A DNA stretch of 64,000 nucleotides from Agromyces sp. NDB4Y10 (GCF_001620055.1 NZ_LQGY01000035.1:24819-88818); one strand, 5' to 3'. Positions 24,966-34,324 are shown, counted from the stretch's first letter. The notes: generated by a model not told the origin, from the sequence alone. Numbers and translations: made by a program.

Positions 24966-25754
24966 ATGCCCGACGACGTGATCCTGTTCGACGTGCGCGA
25001 CGGCCTCGCGCACGTGACGCTCAATCGCCCCGCCCGGCTCAACGCGGTCGACCCGGCGGCGATCGCCCGGTGGCAGGACCTCGCGCACGAGATCGCCGAC
25101 CGCGACGACATCGGCGCCGTGCTGTTCGACGCGAACGGGCGCGCGTTCTGCGCCGGCGGCGACGTGCTCGCGATGTCCGCGCTCGCGAGCGACGGCGACG
25201 AGCCCGCGGGCGAGGTCGTGCGGCGGCTCGCCGACCGCATCCACGACGGCCACCGCATCCTGCGCGAGAGCACCAAGCCGATCGTGGCGGCGGTGCAGGG
25301 CCCGGTCGCCGGCGGCGGACTCGGCTTCATGCTCGTCGCCGACGTCGTGATCGCCTCCGACCGGGCGACCTTCGCGAGCCGGTACGCCGACATCGGGCTC
25401 ACGCCCGACTGCGGCGTGAGCACCCTCCTCCCCGAGGCCGTCGGCGTGCGGCGCGCGCTCGAGCTCACGCTCACGTCGCGCACGCTGACCGCCGCCGAAG
25501 CGCTCGACTGGGGGCTCGTCGCGGAGGTCGTCGCACCCGACGCGCTGGACGCGCGGGCCCGCGCCGTGGCATCCGCCTGGCTCGCCGGACCCACGAGCGC
25601 GTTCGGCCAGACGAAGCGCCTCATGCACTCGGGCCTCGGCCGGCCCTTCCAGGAGGCGCTCGACGACGAGGCGAGGACCATCGGCGCATCGATCGAGACG
25701 CCGTACGCCCGTCGCGCCGTCGCGGAGTTCGCCCGGTCGGCCTCGTCGCGCTGA
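24966..25754 (+). CDS. Enoyl-CoA hydratase/isomerase family protein
   Basis: A 262-residue crotonase-fold enzyme acting on an acyl-CoA thioester. The oxyanion-hole segments are FCAGGDVLAM and VQGPVAGGGLGFML. At the position of crotonase Glu144 there is Asp (YADIGLTPDCG), and the Glu164 position is not conserved, a pattern closer to PaaG-type isomerases than to classical hydratases. Substrate and pathway are therefore open. It is a single gene with its own leaderless promoter; pncC follows 67 bp downstream. Confidence 0.88.
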   Translation: MPDDVILFDVRDGLAHVTLNRPARLNAVDPAAIARWQDLAHEIADRDDIGAVLFDANGRAFCAGGDVLAMSALASDGDEPAGEVVRRLADRIHDGHRILRESTKPIVAAVQGPVAGGGLGFMLVADVVIASDRATFASRYADIGLTPDCGVSTLLPEAVGVRRALELTLTSRTLTAAEALDWGLVAEVVAPDALDARARAVASAWLAGPTSAFGQTKRLMHSGLGRPFQEALDDEARTIGASIETPYARRAVAEFARSASSR

Positions 25755-25821
25755 ACGCCCACGTGCGGCGCGACCCCGTCAACCCGATGCCGATCGCGGT
25801 GCCGCTCGGCAGAATGGGCCC

Positions 25822-26289
25822 ATGGCAGACGACGACCTCCAGTCCCTGACCGATGAGATCGGCCGGCTCGCACGCGACCGGTCCATCTCGGTCGCCGCGG
25901 CCGAATCGCTCACGTCCGGGGCCATCGCGAGCGCCTTCGGGCGCGGCGAGCAGGCGTCGGCGTGGTTCGCGGGCGGCGTGGTCGCCTACGACGAGCGCGT
26001 CAAGCGCGAGGTGCTCGGCGTCACCGCCGAGTCGGTGCTCACGCCGCAGTGCGCGCGCGAGCTCGCCGCGGGCGCCGCACGGCTCCTCGGCGCCGACGTG
26101 GCCGTGGCGGTCACGGGCGTCGGCGGGCCCGAACCCGAGGAGGACCTGGACCCGGGCACCGTGTTCGCCGCGATCTGCGTCGGCGAGACCGTGACGGATG
26201 CCGCGTGGCGCTTCGACGGCGACCCGTCGGCCGTCGTCGAGCAGACCGTGCTCGCCGCGCTCCGCCTCGTGCGCGACACCCTCGCCTGA
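25822..26289 (+). CDS. pncC: CinA C-terminal family, nicotinamide-nucleotide amidohydrolase
   Basis: A 155-residue stand-alone CinA C-terminal domain. Such proteins (PncC) deamidate nicotinamide mononucleotide to nicotinic acid mononucleotide, recycling NAD. Conserved blocks AAESLTSGAIASAFG, WFAGGVVAYDERVKREVLGV and VTGVGGPEPEEDLDPGTVF are present; the Ser-Thr-Ser of the first block carries the active site in characterised members. The N-terminal MoaB-like domain of full-length CinA is absent. A weak -10 (CAGAAT) lies 6 nt before the ATG. It converges with mmsA. Confidence 0.9.
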   Translation: MADDDLQSLTDEIGRLARDRSISVAAAESLTSGAIASAFGRGEQASAWFAGGVVAYDERVKREVLGVTAESVLTPQCARELAAGAARLLGADVAVAVTGVGGPEPEEDLDPGTVFAAICVGETVTDAAWRFDGDPSAVVEQTVLAALRLVRDTLA

Positions 26290-26313
26290 GCGAGGGCGCC
26301 GCGCCGCCGAGCC

Positions 26314-27849
26314 TCAGTCGTGCTGCGGGAAGCCCAGGTTCAGGCCGCCGTGGCTCGGGTCGAGCCACCGGCTCGTGATCGCCTTCTCCTGCGTGAAGAA
26401 GTCGAAGCCGCGCGGGCCGTACGCCTTCGCGTCGCCGAACAGCGAGTCCTTCCAGCCGCCGAACGAGTGGTACGCGACGGGCACCGGGATCGGCACGTTG
26501 ATGCCGACCATGCCGACCGTCACCTCGCGCTGGAAGCGCCGTGCGGCACCCCCGTCGTTGGTGAAGATCGCCGTGCCGTTGCCGTACCGCGACGAGTTGA
26601 TGAGGTCGAGCCCCTCCTCGTAGCCGTCGACCCGCACGACCGACAGCACCGGCCCGAAGATCTCGTCGCGGTAGACCGCCGACGACGTGGGCACCCGGTC
26701 GATGAGCGTCGGTCCCATCCAGAACCCGTCGGGTTCGCCGTCGACGTCCGGGTCGCGTCCGTCGACGACGACCGAGGCGCCGTCGGATGCCGCCACGTCG
26801 AGGTAGCCGGCGACCTTGTCGCGGTGCTCGCGCGTGATGAGGGGCCCCATGTCGCAGCCTCGCGTGCCGTCGCCGGTGCGCAGTCGCGACATCCGCTCGC
26901 TGATCTTCGCGACGAGCTCGTCGGCGATCGAGTCGACCGCGACGACCGCCGAGATGGCCATGCAGCGTTCGCCCGCCGAGCCGAAGCCCGCGTTGACGGC
27001 GGCGTCGGCGGCGAGGTCGAGGTCGGCGTCGGGCAGCACGAGCATGTGGTTCTTCGCGCCGCCGAGGGCCTGCACGCGCTTGCCGTTCGCCGTGGCGGTC
27101 GCGTAGATGTACTGCGCGATCGGCGTCGAGCCGACGAACGAGATCGAGCGCACCGCAGGGTGCTCGAGCAGCGCGTCGACCGCGACCTTGTCGCCGTGCA
27201 CCACGTTGAGGACGCCGTCGGGCAGTCCGGCCTCCTGCATGAGGCGCGCGAGCCAGATCGACGCCGACGGGTCCTTCTCGCTGGGCTTCAGCACGACGGT
27301 GTTGCCCGCCGCGATCGCCAGCGGGAAGAACCACATGGGCACCATCGCCGGGAAGTTGAACGGGCTGATCACGCCGACCACGCCGAGCGGCTGGCGCAGC
27401 GTGTAGACGTCGATGCCCGTCGAGACGTTCTCGGAGTACTCGCCCTTCGTGTACGCGGGCATGGCGCAGGCGAGCTCGACGACCTCGAGCCCGCGGGAGA
27501 TCTCGCCCGCCGCGTCGCCCAGCACCTTGCCGTGTTCGCTGGTGAGGATCGCCGCGAGCTCGTCGCTGCGGGCGTTCAGCAGCTCGCGGAACGCGAACAT
27601 CACCTGCTGGCGCTTGGCGATCGATGTGTCGCGCCACATCGGGAACGCGCGCGCCGCGGCCTGCACCGCGGCATCCACGTCGGCCGTCGTCGCGAAGCGC
27701 ACCCGCCGCTGCTCGACGCCGCGCGCCGGGTTGTAGACGGGTCCGGTGCGGTCGGATTCGCCGGGGACGGGCGCCCCGTCGATCCAGTGCTCGACGACCT
27801 CGGCGGTCGCGGTGCCCTCGGCGGTGGGGGCGGTTCGGGTGTCGGTCAT
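26314..27849 (-). CDS. mmsA: CoA-acylating (methyl)malonate-semialdehyde dehydrogenase
   Basis: NAD- and CoA-dependent aldehyde dehydrogenase, 511 residues, converting malonate semialdehyde to acetyl-CoA, or methylmalonate semialdehyde to propionyl-CoA, with CO2 loss. Nucleophile Cys296 lies in SAGERCMA. The usual catalytic Glu is absent from the ALGGAKNHM segment (260-269), which is diagnostic for the MMSDH class. ISPFNFPAMVPMW and EHGKV complete the match. It is the last gene of the pyrimidine cluster, taking the aldehyde produced by the adjacent aminotransferase. SD GGAAG precedes the ATG at 27849. A valine or inositol role is possible but the neighbours favour beta-alanine. Confidence 0.94.
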   Translation of the reverse strand: MTDTRTAPTAEGTATAEVVEHWIDGAPVPGESDRTGPVYNPARGVEQRRVRFATTADVDAAVQAAARAFPMWRDTSIAKRQQVMFAFRELLNARSDELAAILTSEHGKVLGDAAGEISRGLEVVELACAMPAYTKGEYSENVSTGIDVYTLRQPLGVVGVISPFNFPAMVPMWFFPLAIAAGNTVVLKPSEKDPSASIWLARLMQEAGLPDGVLNVVHGDKVAVDALLEHPAVRSISFVGSTPIAQYIYATATANGKRVQALGGAKNHMLVLPDADLDLAADAAVNAGFGSAGERCMAISAVVAVDSIADELVAKISERMSRLRTGDGTRGCDMGPLITREHRDKVAGYLDVAASDGASVVVDGRDPDVDGEPDGFWMGPTLIDRVPTSSAVYRDEIFGPVLSVVRVDGYEEGLDLINSSRYGNGTAIFTNDGGAARRFQREVTVGMVGINVPIPVPVAYHSFGGWKDSLFGDAKAYGPRGFDFFTQEKAITSRWLDPSHGGLNLGFPQHD

Positions 27850-27916
27850 GATGCTCTTCCTTCCGGTCGAGTGGTTCGGGTCGGTGAAGACGGCGACGGA
27901 TGCCGCGGCATCCGCC

Positions 27917-29236
27917 TCACGGGGAGACGGTGCCGAGCACCTCGTCGTAGATGGCCGCCGCCTGGGCGACCTCGTCGGCGGTGACCACGCAGGGCGGCAC
28001 CACGTGGATGCGGTTGTCGGCGATGAACGGCAGCAGGCCGCGTTCGACGAGCGCGCCCTTGATGCGGCCCATCTCGGCGGCCGGCAGCGGTTCGCGCGTC
28101 TCGGGGTCGGCGACGAGCTCCATCGCCCAGAACACGCCCTCCCCGCGCACCTCGCCGATGACGCGGTGCTTCTCGGCGAGCTCCGATAGGGCGGGCGCGA
28201 TCGCCTCCGCGCCGACCTCGCGCGCATGGTCGACGATGCCCTCGGATTCCATGGCATCGATCGAGCCGACGATCGAGGCCATCGCGAGCGGGTGGCCCGA
28301 GTAGGTGAGCCCGCCCGGGAAGACGCGCTCGTCGAAGTCGGCGGCGATCTCGTCGGAGATGATGACGCCGCCCACGGGCACGTAGCCTGAGTTCACGCCC
28401 TTGGCGAAGGTGATGAGGTCGGGCGTCACGTCGTAGCCGTCGAACGCGAACCAGCGTCCGGTACGGCCGAAGCCCGCCATCACCTCGTCGACGATGAGCA
28501 CGATGCCGTGCCGGTCGCAGAGCTCCCGGACGCCTGCGAGGTAGCCGGGCGGCGGGATGAGCACGCCAGCCGTGCCCGGGACGGTCTCGACGAGGATCGC
28601 CGCGATCGACGCCGGGCCCTCGGCCTCGACGACGCGCCGCAGGTGGTGCAGCGCGCGCTCCGACTCCTCCTCGGGCGTCGTCGCCCAGAACTCGGAGCGG
28701 TACAGGTACGGCCCGAAGAAGTGCACGTGGCCGCGCGCGAAGCGGTTGGGCACGCGGCGCCAGTCGCCGGTCGCGACGATCGCCGCGCCCGTGTTGCCGT
28801 GGTACGAGCGGTACGTCGACAGGACCGTGTCGCGACCGGTGTGCAGGCGCGCCATCCGGATCGCGTTCTCGTTGGCGTCGGCGCCGCCGTTGGTGAAGAA
28901 GACCTTGGAGTGCCGTTCGGGGGCGCGGGCGACGATGCGCTTGGCCGCCTCGCCGCGCGCGAGGTTCACGGCCGACGGGGCGACCGTGGCGAGCAGGCCC
29001 GCCTGCTCGGTGATGGCCTGCACCACCGCCGGATGCTGGTGGCCGATGTTGACGTTCACGAGCTGGCTCGAGAAGTCGAGGTACTCCTTGCCCGCGTGGT
29101 CCCACACGGTCGTGCCGCGTCCGCTCGCGATGACCAGCTGAGGCGGGCTGCCCTGCGCCGACCACGAGTGGAACACGTGCTCGGCGTCGAGTTCGCGTGC
29201 GAGCTGGTCGAGCCCTTCGGTGAGGTTGTCGGTCAT
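27917..29236 (-). CDS. Class III omega-aminotransferase, probable beta-alanine:pyruvate type
   Basis: PLP-dependent transaminase of 439 residues. Schiff-base Lys279 lies in TFAKGVNSGY and the PLP-pyridine Asp250 in LIVDEVMAGFGRTG; TNGGADANENAIRMAR binds phosphate. Beside dihydropyrimidinase, beta-ureidopropionase and an acylating semialdehyde dehydrogenase it should deaminate beta-alanine (from uracil) or 3-aminoisobutyrate (from thymine). Taurine:pyruvate aminotransferase is the nearest alternative by family. ATG at 29236 follows an AAAGG-containing leader; mmsA lies 67 bp downstream in the same orientation. Confidence 0.92.
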   Translation of the reverse strand: MTDNLTEGLDQLARELDAEHVFHSWSAQGSPPQLVIASGRGTTVWDHAGKEYLDFSSQLVNVNIGHQHPAVVQAITEQAGLLATVAPSAVNLARGEAAKRIVARAPERHSKVFFTNGGADANENAIRMARLHTGRDTVLSTYRSYHGNTGAAIVATGDWRRVPNRFARGHVHFFGPYLYRSEFWATTPEEESERALHHLRRVVEAEGPASIAAILVETVPGTAGVLIPPPGYLAGVRELCDRHGIVLIVDEVMAGFGRTGRWFAFDGYDVTPDLITFAKGVNSGYVPVGGVIISDEIAADFDERVFPGGLTYSGHPLAMASIVGSIDAMESEGIVDHAREVGAEAIAPALSELAEKHRVIGEVRGEGVFWAMELVADPETREPLPAAEMGRIKGALVERGLLPFIADNRIHVVPPCVVTADEVAQAAAIYDEVLGTVSP

Positions 29237-29266
29237 GGCGTCGCTGCCTTTCGTGCGGTTCGGGTT

Positions 29267-29358
29267 CCGGTGGTCGAGTAGCGCCCGGCGGAGCCGGACG
29301 CGTACCGAGATCGCTGCACGGGTCTCGATACGGCGCTGCGCGCCCACTCGACCACCGG
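29267..29358. repeat. Dispersed palindromic repeat, copy 1
   Basis: A 92-bp element bounded by a perfect 13-bp inverted repeat CCGGTGGTCGAGT (29267-29279) / ACTCGACCACCGG (29346-29358), with internal GTACCGAGATC and GGTCTCGATAC. It sits between the solute-binding lipoprotein and aminotransferase genes and resembles three other copies in the window. Confidence 0.8.
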
Positions 29359-29364
29359 GTGGTG

Positions 29365-30525
29365 CTAGTTGCCGCCCTCGTTGAGGGTGACCTCGATGGG
29401 TTCGAAGGACTCGCCGGTCGTGTCGACCTCGTCGCCGAGCTCCTCGATGGCCCGTTCGATGTACTCGTTGGTCCACGCCGAGGCGGGCGGCTCCTCCGTG
29501 ATCGGGCTCGCACCGGACTCGTTGACCGCCGACAGGGCGCCCTCGACCGTGCGGTTCCAGGCCTCCTCGTCGATCACGCCGATGCCGTTCTCGGCGGGCC
29601 AGATGAGCTTGTTGGTCTCGTTGACCATCCACAGCTCGTGGCTCGGGCCCCAGCCGGAGCCGGCCGCGATCGTGATCTCCGACGCCTCCTCGGGATTGTC
29701 GCGCGCGAAGGCCCAGCCCTTGATGACCGCCTTGAGGAAGGCGACCGTGGTCTCCTGGTACTCCTCGTCGCTCTCGAGGCGCTCGGTGTCGGCCCAGATC
29801 GCGTCCTGCAGCATGGCGCCCACGGTGTCCTCGTAGCTGATGACGTTGAAGTCCTCGGGCGTGTACAGCTCACCCGTGTCGGGGTCCACCGTCTCGAGCA
29901 GCTGCGCGTACTCGTTGTAGGTCATGGCCTGGGCCGCGTCGATGTCGCCCTGCAGGAACGCGTTCATGTTGAAGTCCTGCGTGATGATCTCGACGGTCGA
30001 CGAGTCGAGGCCCTCCGCGGCCATGGCCGCGAAGATCTCCCACTCGTTGCCGAAGCCCCACGAGCCGATCTTCTTGCCCTCGAAGTCCGCCACCGACGAG
30101 ATGTCGGAGTCGGCCCACGACACCTGCAGGGTGCCCGAGCGCTGGAAGATCTGCGCGATGTTGGTGAGGTTGGCGCCCTGCTCGATCGAGCCGAGCACCT
30201 TCGGCACCCACGCGATCGCGTAGTCGACGTCGCCGTTGGCGAGCGCGTCCTGCGGCACGATGTCGCCACCGGACGGGATGATCTCGACCTCGAGGCCCTC
30301 CTCCTCGAAGTAGCCGTTCTCGACGGCCGCGAAGTAGCCGGCGAACTGGCCCTGCGGCAGCCACTGGAGCTGGAGCTTGACGGGCGTGAGGTCGCCCTCG
30401 CCCCCGCCCGTGGCGCCGTTGCCGCCGCCGTCGCCCGAGTCGCCGCCCGCGCAGGCGGAGAGGAGCAGTGCCGCCGAGACGGCGAACGCTCCGGCCGCGA
30501 GTCCGCGGCGTGTGCTGTGCTTCAT
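29365..30525 (-). CDS. ABC transporter solute-binding lipoprotein, NMT1/THI5-like
   Basis: A 386-residue lipoprotein (lipobox LLLSAC) of the NMT1/THI5/ThiY fold: VKLQLQWLPQGQFAGYFAA, ENGYFEEEGLEVEIIPSGGDIVPQDALANGDVDYAIAWVP are typical. This fold binds pyrimidine-like compounds in several characterised systems. Together with two permeases and an ATPase downstream, inside a pyrimidine catabolic cluster, it probably captures uracil, thymine or their dihydro/carbamoyl derivatives. Strong SD AGGAAGGA precedes the ATG at 30525. No TPP riboswitch was found, arguing against thiamine-precursor uptake. Confidence 0.9.
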   Translation of the reverse strand: MKHSTRRGLAAGAFAVSAALLLSACAGGDSGDGGGNGATGGGEGDLTPVKLQLQWLPQGQFAGYFAAVENGYFEEEGLEVEIIPSGGDIVPQDALANGDVDYAIAWVPKVLGSIEQGANLTNIAQIFQRSGTLQVSWADSDISSVADFEGKKIGSWGFGNEWEIFAAMAAEGLDSSTVEIITQDFNMNAFLQGDIDAAQAMTYNEYAQLLETVDPDTGELYTPEDFNVISYEDTVGAMLQDAIWADTERLESDEEYQETTVAFLKAVIKGWAFARDNPEEASEITIAAGSGWGPSHELWMVNETNKLIWPAENGIGVIDEEAWNRTVEGALSAVNESGASPITEEPPASAWTNEYIERAIEELGDEVDTTGESFEPIEVTLNEGGN

Positions 30526-30667
30526 GTCGGTCCTTCCTGGTTCCCGGTGCGTGCGATGGTGCTGGTGGTGATGGTGGTGCCATCCCCTGCAGGGCAGGGA
30601 CGCCTGCGCCTGACCGCGTGGTGGGCGGTGCGGGCGAGCGGATGCCGCGGGGCCGGCGCCGGGCGCG

Positions 30668-31480
30668 TCATCGCGCACCTCCGCCTGGGCCGCGGCGCAG
30701 CACGAGCCGTTCGAGGGCCAGCGTCGCGAGGTAGAAGACGAGGCCGAGCACGATCGAGGCGAGCACGTACGCCCACGCGCGCGCATAGGCGCTGGATGCC
30801 GCCGAGGTCGAGATCAGCGATCCCAGGCCGCCGCGCGGGCCGCCGAAGTACTCGGCGACGAGGGCCGAGATGACGGCGAGCGACGAGGCGATGCGGATGC
30901 CGGTGAGCACGAACGGCACCGCGGTCGGCAGCGTCAGCACGCGCATCACCTGCTGCGAGTTCGCGGCGTACGCCTTCATGAGGTCGCGGTGCACGGGCTG
31001 GGTCTGCCGGAATCCGCGCAGGGTGTTGATGAACACCGGCACGAACGAGGCGAGCGCGGCGATGGCCTGCCGGCCGAACTGGCTGTCCGCGCCGAACATC
31101 GAGTTCAGCACGGGCGCGAGGGCCACGATCGGCACCACGGCGAGCGCCGCGACGATCGGGGCGCTCATCCGGTCGACGACCTTCCAGCGCGCGGCGAGCG
31201 AGGCGAGGAGGATGCCGAGCAGGGAGCCGACGATGAGTCCGAGCAGGGCGTTGGTCCCGGTGATGAGGGTCGCGGCGAGGATCGACGGGAAGAACGCGAC
31301 GAACTGCTCGATGATCGACGCCGGGCTCGGCAGCAGGTAGTCGGAGACGCCGACGACGCTGACGAGGAACTGCCAGGCGCCGAGCACGATGAGCCCGACC
31401 GCGATGGGCGCGACGACGCGCAGCGTCGCCTCGGTGCGGGGGCTCATGCGGGTCGGTCGCCCGGCGGTCGTCGCGCTCAT
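30668..31480 (-). CDS. ABC transporter permease (SsuC/ThiX type)
   Basis: A 270-residue BPD-type permease with six predicted transmembrane helices. The EAA-like loop reads LMKAYAANSQQVMRVLTLPTAVPFVLTGIRIA, where the cytoplasmic coupling helix contacts the ATPase. Its ATG overlaps the ATPase stop (ATGA). A second, different permease lies on the other side of the ATPase gene, so the importer probably uses a heterodimeric membrane domain. Confidence 0.92.
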   Translation of the reverse strand: MSATTAGRPTRMSPRTEATLRVVAPIAVGLIVLGAWQFLVSVVGVSDYLLPSPASIIEQFVAFFPSILAATLITGTNALLGLIVGSLLGILLASLAARWKVVDRMSAPIVAALAVVPIVALAPVLNSMFGADSQFGRQAIAALASFVPVFINTLRGFRQTQPVHRDLMKAYAANSQQVMRVLTLPTAVPFVLTGIRIASSLAVISALVAEYFGGPRGGLGSLISTSAASSAYARAWAYVLASIVLGLVFYLATLALERLVLRRGPGGGAR

Positions 31481-32328
31481 CAGCGGGTCTCCACCCCACG
31501 CGGGCCGGATGACACGGGCGAGCCGCCGTGCAGCGCCTCGCGCACCGCGGTGACCATGTCGAAGAACGCGCGCTCCTCGCGGAGCTCCTCGGTGCGCGCG
31601 GCCCGCTCGGCCTCCGCGCCGAGCCGCATGGGCACGACCTGCTGGATGCGACCGGGCCGCGGCGACATGACGACGACCCGGTCGGAGAGGAACACGGCCT
31701 CGGGGATCGAGTGGGTGACGAACACGACGGCGGCGCCCGTCTCGGCGGAGATGCGCACGAGCTCGGTCTGCATCTTCTCGCGGGTCATCTCGTCGAGCGC
31801 GCCGAACGGCTCGTCCATGAGCAGGAGGCGCGGCTGCTCGGCGAGCGCGCGGGCGATCGCGACGCGCTGCTGCATGCCGCCGGAGAGCTGGTCGGGGTAC
31901 CGGTCGGCGAAGTCCGACAGGCCGACCATGTCGAGCAGGTGCTCGACGCGGCTGCGTCGTTCCGCGGAGCCGACGCCGTGCAACTCGAGCGGCAGGGCGA
32001 CGTTGGCCGCGACGGTGCGCCACGGCAGCAGGCCCGCCTGCTGGAACGCGATGCCGTAGTCCTGGTCGAGCCGGGCCTGGCGGGCGGTCTTGCCGAAGAC
32101 GGTGAGCGTGCCGCCGGTGGGCTCGTCGAGGTCGGCGATGAGGCGCATGAGGGTGGACTTGCCGCATCCGCTCGGCCCGATGAGCGAGATGAACTCGCCC
32201 GGCGCGATGACGAGGTCGATGGCGTCGAGGGCGTGCACCTGGCCGGTGCGGGTCTCGAACACCTTGTCGACGCCGCGCACTTCGACGGCGGCCGTCGAGT
32301 CGGGCGTGGTGGGGGTGGCCTCCGTCAT
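31480..32328 (-). CDS. ABC transporter ATP-binding protein (SsuB/ThiZ type)
   Basis: A 282-residue ATPase with Walker A GPSGCGKST, Q-loop AFQQAGLLPWRTV, signature LSGGMQQRVAIARAL, Walker B LLLMDEPFGALD and switch His in VTHSIPEA. This 'QQAGLLPW' form is typical of the nitrate/sulfonate/taurine/pyrimidine group. It overlaps both flanking permease genes by 1-4 bp, so the three are translationally coupled. Confidence 0.93.
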   Translation of the reverse strand: MTEATPTTPDSTAAVEVRGVDKVFETRTGQVHALDAIDLVIAPGEFISLIGPSGCGKSTLMRLIADLDEPTGGTLTVFGKTARQARLDQDYGIAFQQAGLLPWRTVAANVALPLELHGVGSAERRSRVEHLLDMVGLSDFADRYPDQLSGGMQQRVAIARALAEQPRLLLMDEPFGALDEMTREKMQTELVRISAETGAAVVFVTHSIPEAVFLSDRVVVMSPRPGRIQQVVPMRLGAEAERAARTEELREERAFFDMVTAVREALHGGSPVSSGPRGVETR

Positions 32329-33302
32329 GCGGACTCCTCGGATCGTCGGTAGTTCTTCAGGATGGCGCCGAGCAGGGCGACCGAGCCCGCGGCGACGAGG
32401 CCGAGCACGATCGCGCCGAAGATCGGGCCCCACGCCTTGGCGGGGTCGCCGGAGGCCTGCCCGGCGAACTGGATGAGGATGCGGCCGATGCCGCCCTGCA
32501 GGCCCGTCGACACCTCGGCGACGACCGCGCCGATGACGGCGTTCGCCGCGCCGAGCCGGAGTGCCGGGAGCAGGTACGGCACGGCCGCGGGGAACCGGAG
32601 CTTGACGAGGGTCTGCCAGTAGCCGGCGGCGTAGGTCTGCATGAGCTCGGTGTGGATGCGGTCGGGCGACTGCAGGCCCTTCAGCGCGCCGACCGCGATC
32701 GGGAAGAACGCGAGGTAGCTGGCGATGAGCGCGACCGACATCCAGTCCTGCCACTCGAACGCGCCGATCTCGACGCGCGACCCCCAGCTCTTCACGACCG
32801 GCGCGAACGCGATGAGCGGCACGGTCTGGCTGAGCACGATCCAGGGCAGCAGGCCCCACTCGGCGATCCGCCACCGCTGCATGACGAGCGCGAGCCCGAT
32901 GCCGACCACAACGCCCACGAGCCACCCGGCGGCGGCGATGCCGAGCGTGGTGAGCGCCGCGAGCAGCACGACGAGCCACAGCGGCTGCGCCGACGGCGAG
33001 CGCGTCACGGGCTCGGCGAGGCGGGCGATCATGTCCCAGACGTGGGGCATGGCGAGGTCGGTCGAGCGCGGCAGCACCCTGGTGCCCGCGATCACGACGC
33101 CGTCCGCCGGGGCGAGGAACTTGTAGCCCTCCCAGAGCAGGGCGAGGGCGAGGATGCCGACGAGGCCCCAGGCCCACGCGGCGGCGGTCCGGCCGGCGCG
33201 ACGCGAGCGTCCGACGCGCCCGGCGCGCCCGGCCGAGCGGATGCCGCCGGGCACGCCTCCCGGGACGGCGTCCGCCGTCTCGCGCTCGCGCAGGTCGGTC
33301 AT
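32325..33302 (-). CDS. ABC transporter permease, second subunit
   Basis: A 325-residue permease with a 40-residue Arg/Gly-rich cytoplasmic N-terminus, a first helix (WAWGLVGILALALLWEGYKFL) and five further helices. The coupling loop reads LMQTYAAGYWQTLVKLRFPAAVPYLLPALRLG. It is longer than its partner because of the periplasmic loop between helices 1 and 2. The ATG at 33302 overlaps the LLM oxidoreductase stop by 4 bp. Confidence 0.92.
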   Translation of the reverse strand: MTDLRERETADAVPGGVPGGIRSAGRAGRVGRSRRAGRTAAAWAWGLVGILALALLWEGYKFLAPADGVVIAGTRVLPRSTDLAMPHVWDMIARLAEPVTRSPSAQPLWLVVLLAALTTLGIAAAGWLVGVVVGIGLALVMQRWRIAEWGLLPWIVLSQTVPLIAFAPVVKSWGSRVEIGAFEWQDWMSVALIASYLAFFPIAVGALKGLQSPDRIHTELMQTYAAGYWQTLVKLRFPAAVPYLLPALRLGAANAVIGAVVAEVSTGLQGGIGRILIQFAGQASGDPAKAWGPIFGAIVLGLVAAGSVALLGAILKNYRRSEESA

Positions 33303-34315
33303 GACTTCGCCGCGACGTGCTCGGAGAGCGCCGGGATCACGGTCTCGCCGTAGACCCGCAGCGTCTCCTCCTTGTTGTCGTGCTGGAGGTACCCGGCGAA
33401 CTGGTCGACGCCCAGTTCGGCGAGGGCCTTCAGCTTCTGGATGTGCTGGTCGGCCGACCCGAGCACGCAGAACCGCTCGACGATCTCGTCGGGCACGAAG
33501 TCGACGTGGTCGTTCTCGGCCTTGCCGTGCGTGTTGTAGTCGTACCCCTCCCGCCCGCGGATGTAGTCGGTGAGCGCGTCGGGCACCGTGCCGTGCGCCC
33601 CGTACTTCGCGACGATGTCGGCGACGTGGTTGCCCACCATCCCGCCGAACCACCGGCACTGGTCGCGCATGTGCCCCCAGTCGTCGCCGATGTACATCGG
33701 CGCGGCGACGCAGATCTTCACCGACATCGGGTCCCGCCCGACCTTCTCCGCGGCATCCCGGACGGTCTTGATCATCCACGCCGCGATGTCGAGGTCGGCC
33801 AGCTGCAGGATGAACCCGTCGCCGACCTCGCCCGCGACCCGCAGCGCCATCGGCCCGTAGGCGGCCACCCACACCTCGAGCTCGGAGCCCCTGCTCCACG
33901 GGAACCGGATGGTGGAGCCGTGGTACTCGACCGGCCGGGAGTTGCCGAGCTCGCGGATCACGTGGATCGACTCCCGCAGCTCCGTCATCGTCGTCGGCTT
34001 GCCGTTGGTCACGCGCACCGCCGAGTCGCCCCGGCCGATGCCGCAGACCGTGCGGTTGCCGAACATCTCGTTGAGGGTCGCGAAGACGGATGCCGTGACC
34101 GTCCAGTCGCGCGTCGCCGGGTTCGTCACGAACGGGCCGACCTTGATGCGCTGGGTCTGCGCGAGGATCTGGCTGTAGATGACGTAGGGCTCCTGCCAGA
34201 GGATGTGCGAGTCGAACGTCCACACGTGGCTGAAGCCGTGCACCTCGGCGAGCTTCGCGAGCTGGATCGTGCGCGATGCCGGGGGGTTGGTCTGCAGGAC
34301 CGCTCCGAATTCCAT
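33299..34315 (-). CDS. LLM-class oxidoreductase in the pyrimidine cluster (TIGR03842-like)
   Basis: A 338-residue luciferase-like flavin/F420 TIM-barrel enzyme. N-terminal EFGAVLQTNPP, TFDSHILWQEPYVIYSQILA, GPFVTNPATRDWTVTASVFATLNEMF and GIGRGDSAVR mark it; from memory it matches the TIGR03842 'CPS_4043' group. It lies between the dihydropyrimidinase and transporter genes and overlaps the permease by 4 bp, so it is a core operon member. A dihydropyrimidine dehydrogenase is missing from the cluster, so reduction of uracil to dihydrouracil is a plausible role, by inference only. RutA, a different LLM enzyme, oxidises uracil; that would not supply dihydropyrimidinase. SD AAGGAG precedes the ATG at 34315. 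Confidence 0.88.
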   Translation of the reverse strand: MEFGAVLQTNPPASRTIQLAKLAEVHGFSHVWTFDSHILWQEPYVIYSQILAQTQRIKVGPFVTNPATRDWTVTASVFATLNEMFGNRTVCGIGRGDSAVRVTNGKPTTMTELRESIHVIRELGNSRPVEYHGSTIRFPWSRGSELEVWVAAYGPMALRVAGEVGDGFILQLADLDIAAWMIKTVRDAAEKVGRDPMSVKICVAAPMYIGDDWGHMRDQCRWFGGMVGNHVADIVAKYGAHGTVPDALTDYIRGREGYDYNTHGKAENDHVDFVPDEIVERFCVLGSADQHIQKLKALAELGVDQFAGYLQHDNKEETLRVYGETVIPALSEHVAAKS

Positions 34316-34324
34316 CCGTGCTCC

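Noticed and set aside
29237..29364. Insertion-sequence remnant
   Set aside because: The 92-bp palindromic element has no transposase fragment and no target duplication that I could find; it matches a dispersed repeat family instead.
30526..30667. A TPP riboswitch or a His-rich leader peptide before the THI5-like binding protein
   Set aside because: No CUGAGA or other TPP-riboswitch box was found. The His-rich stretch (HHHHQHH) comes from a GGTGAT-type repeat read in frame with the lipoprotein and lacks its own ribosome-binding site and stop.
33299..34315. RutA pyrimidine monooxygenase
   Set aside because: The Rut route gives ureidoacrylate, and none of rutB-G is here; the neighbours are enzymes of the reductive pathway. 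The N-terminal motifs also fit the TIGR03842-like group better.
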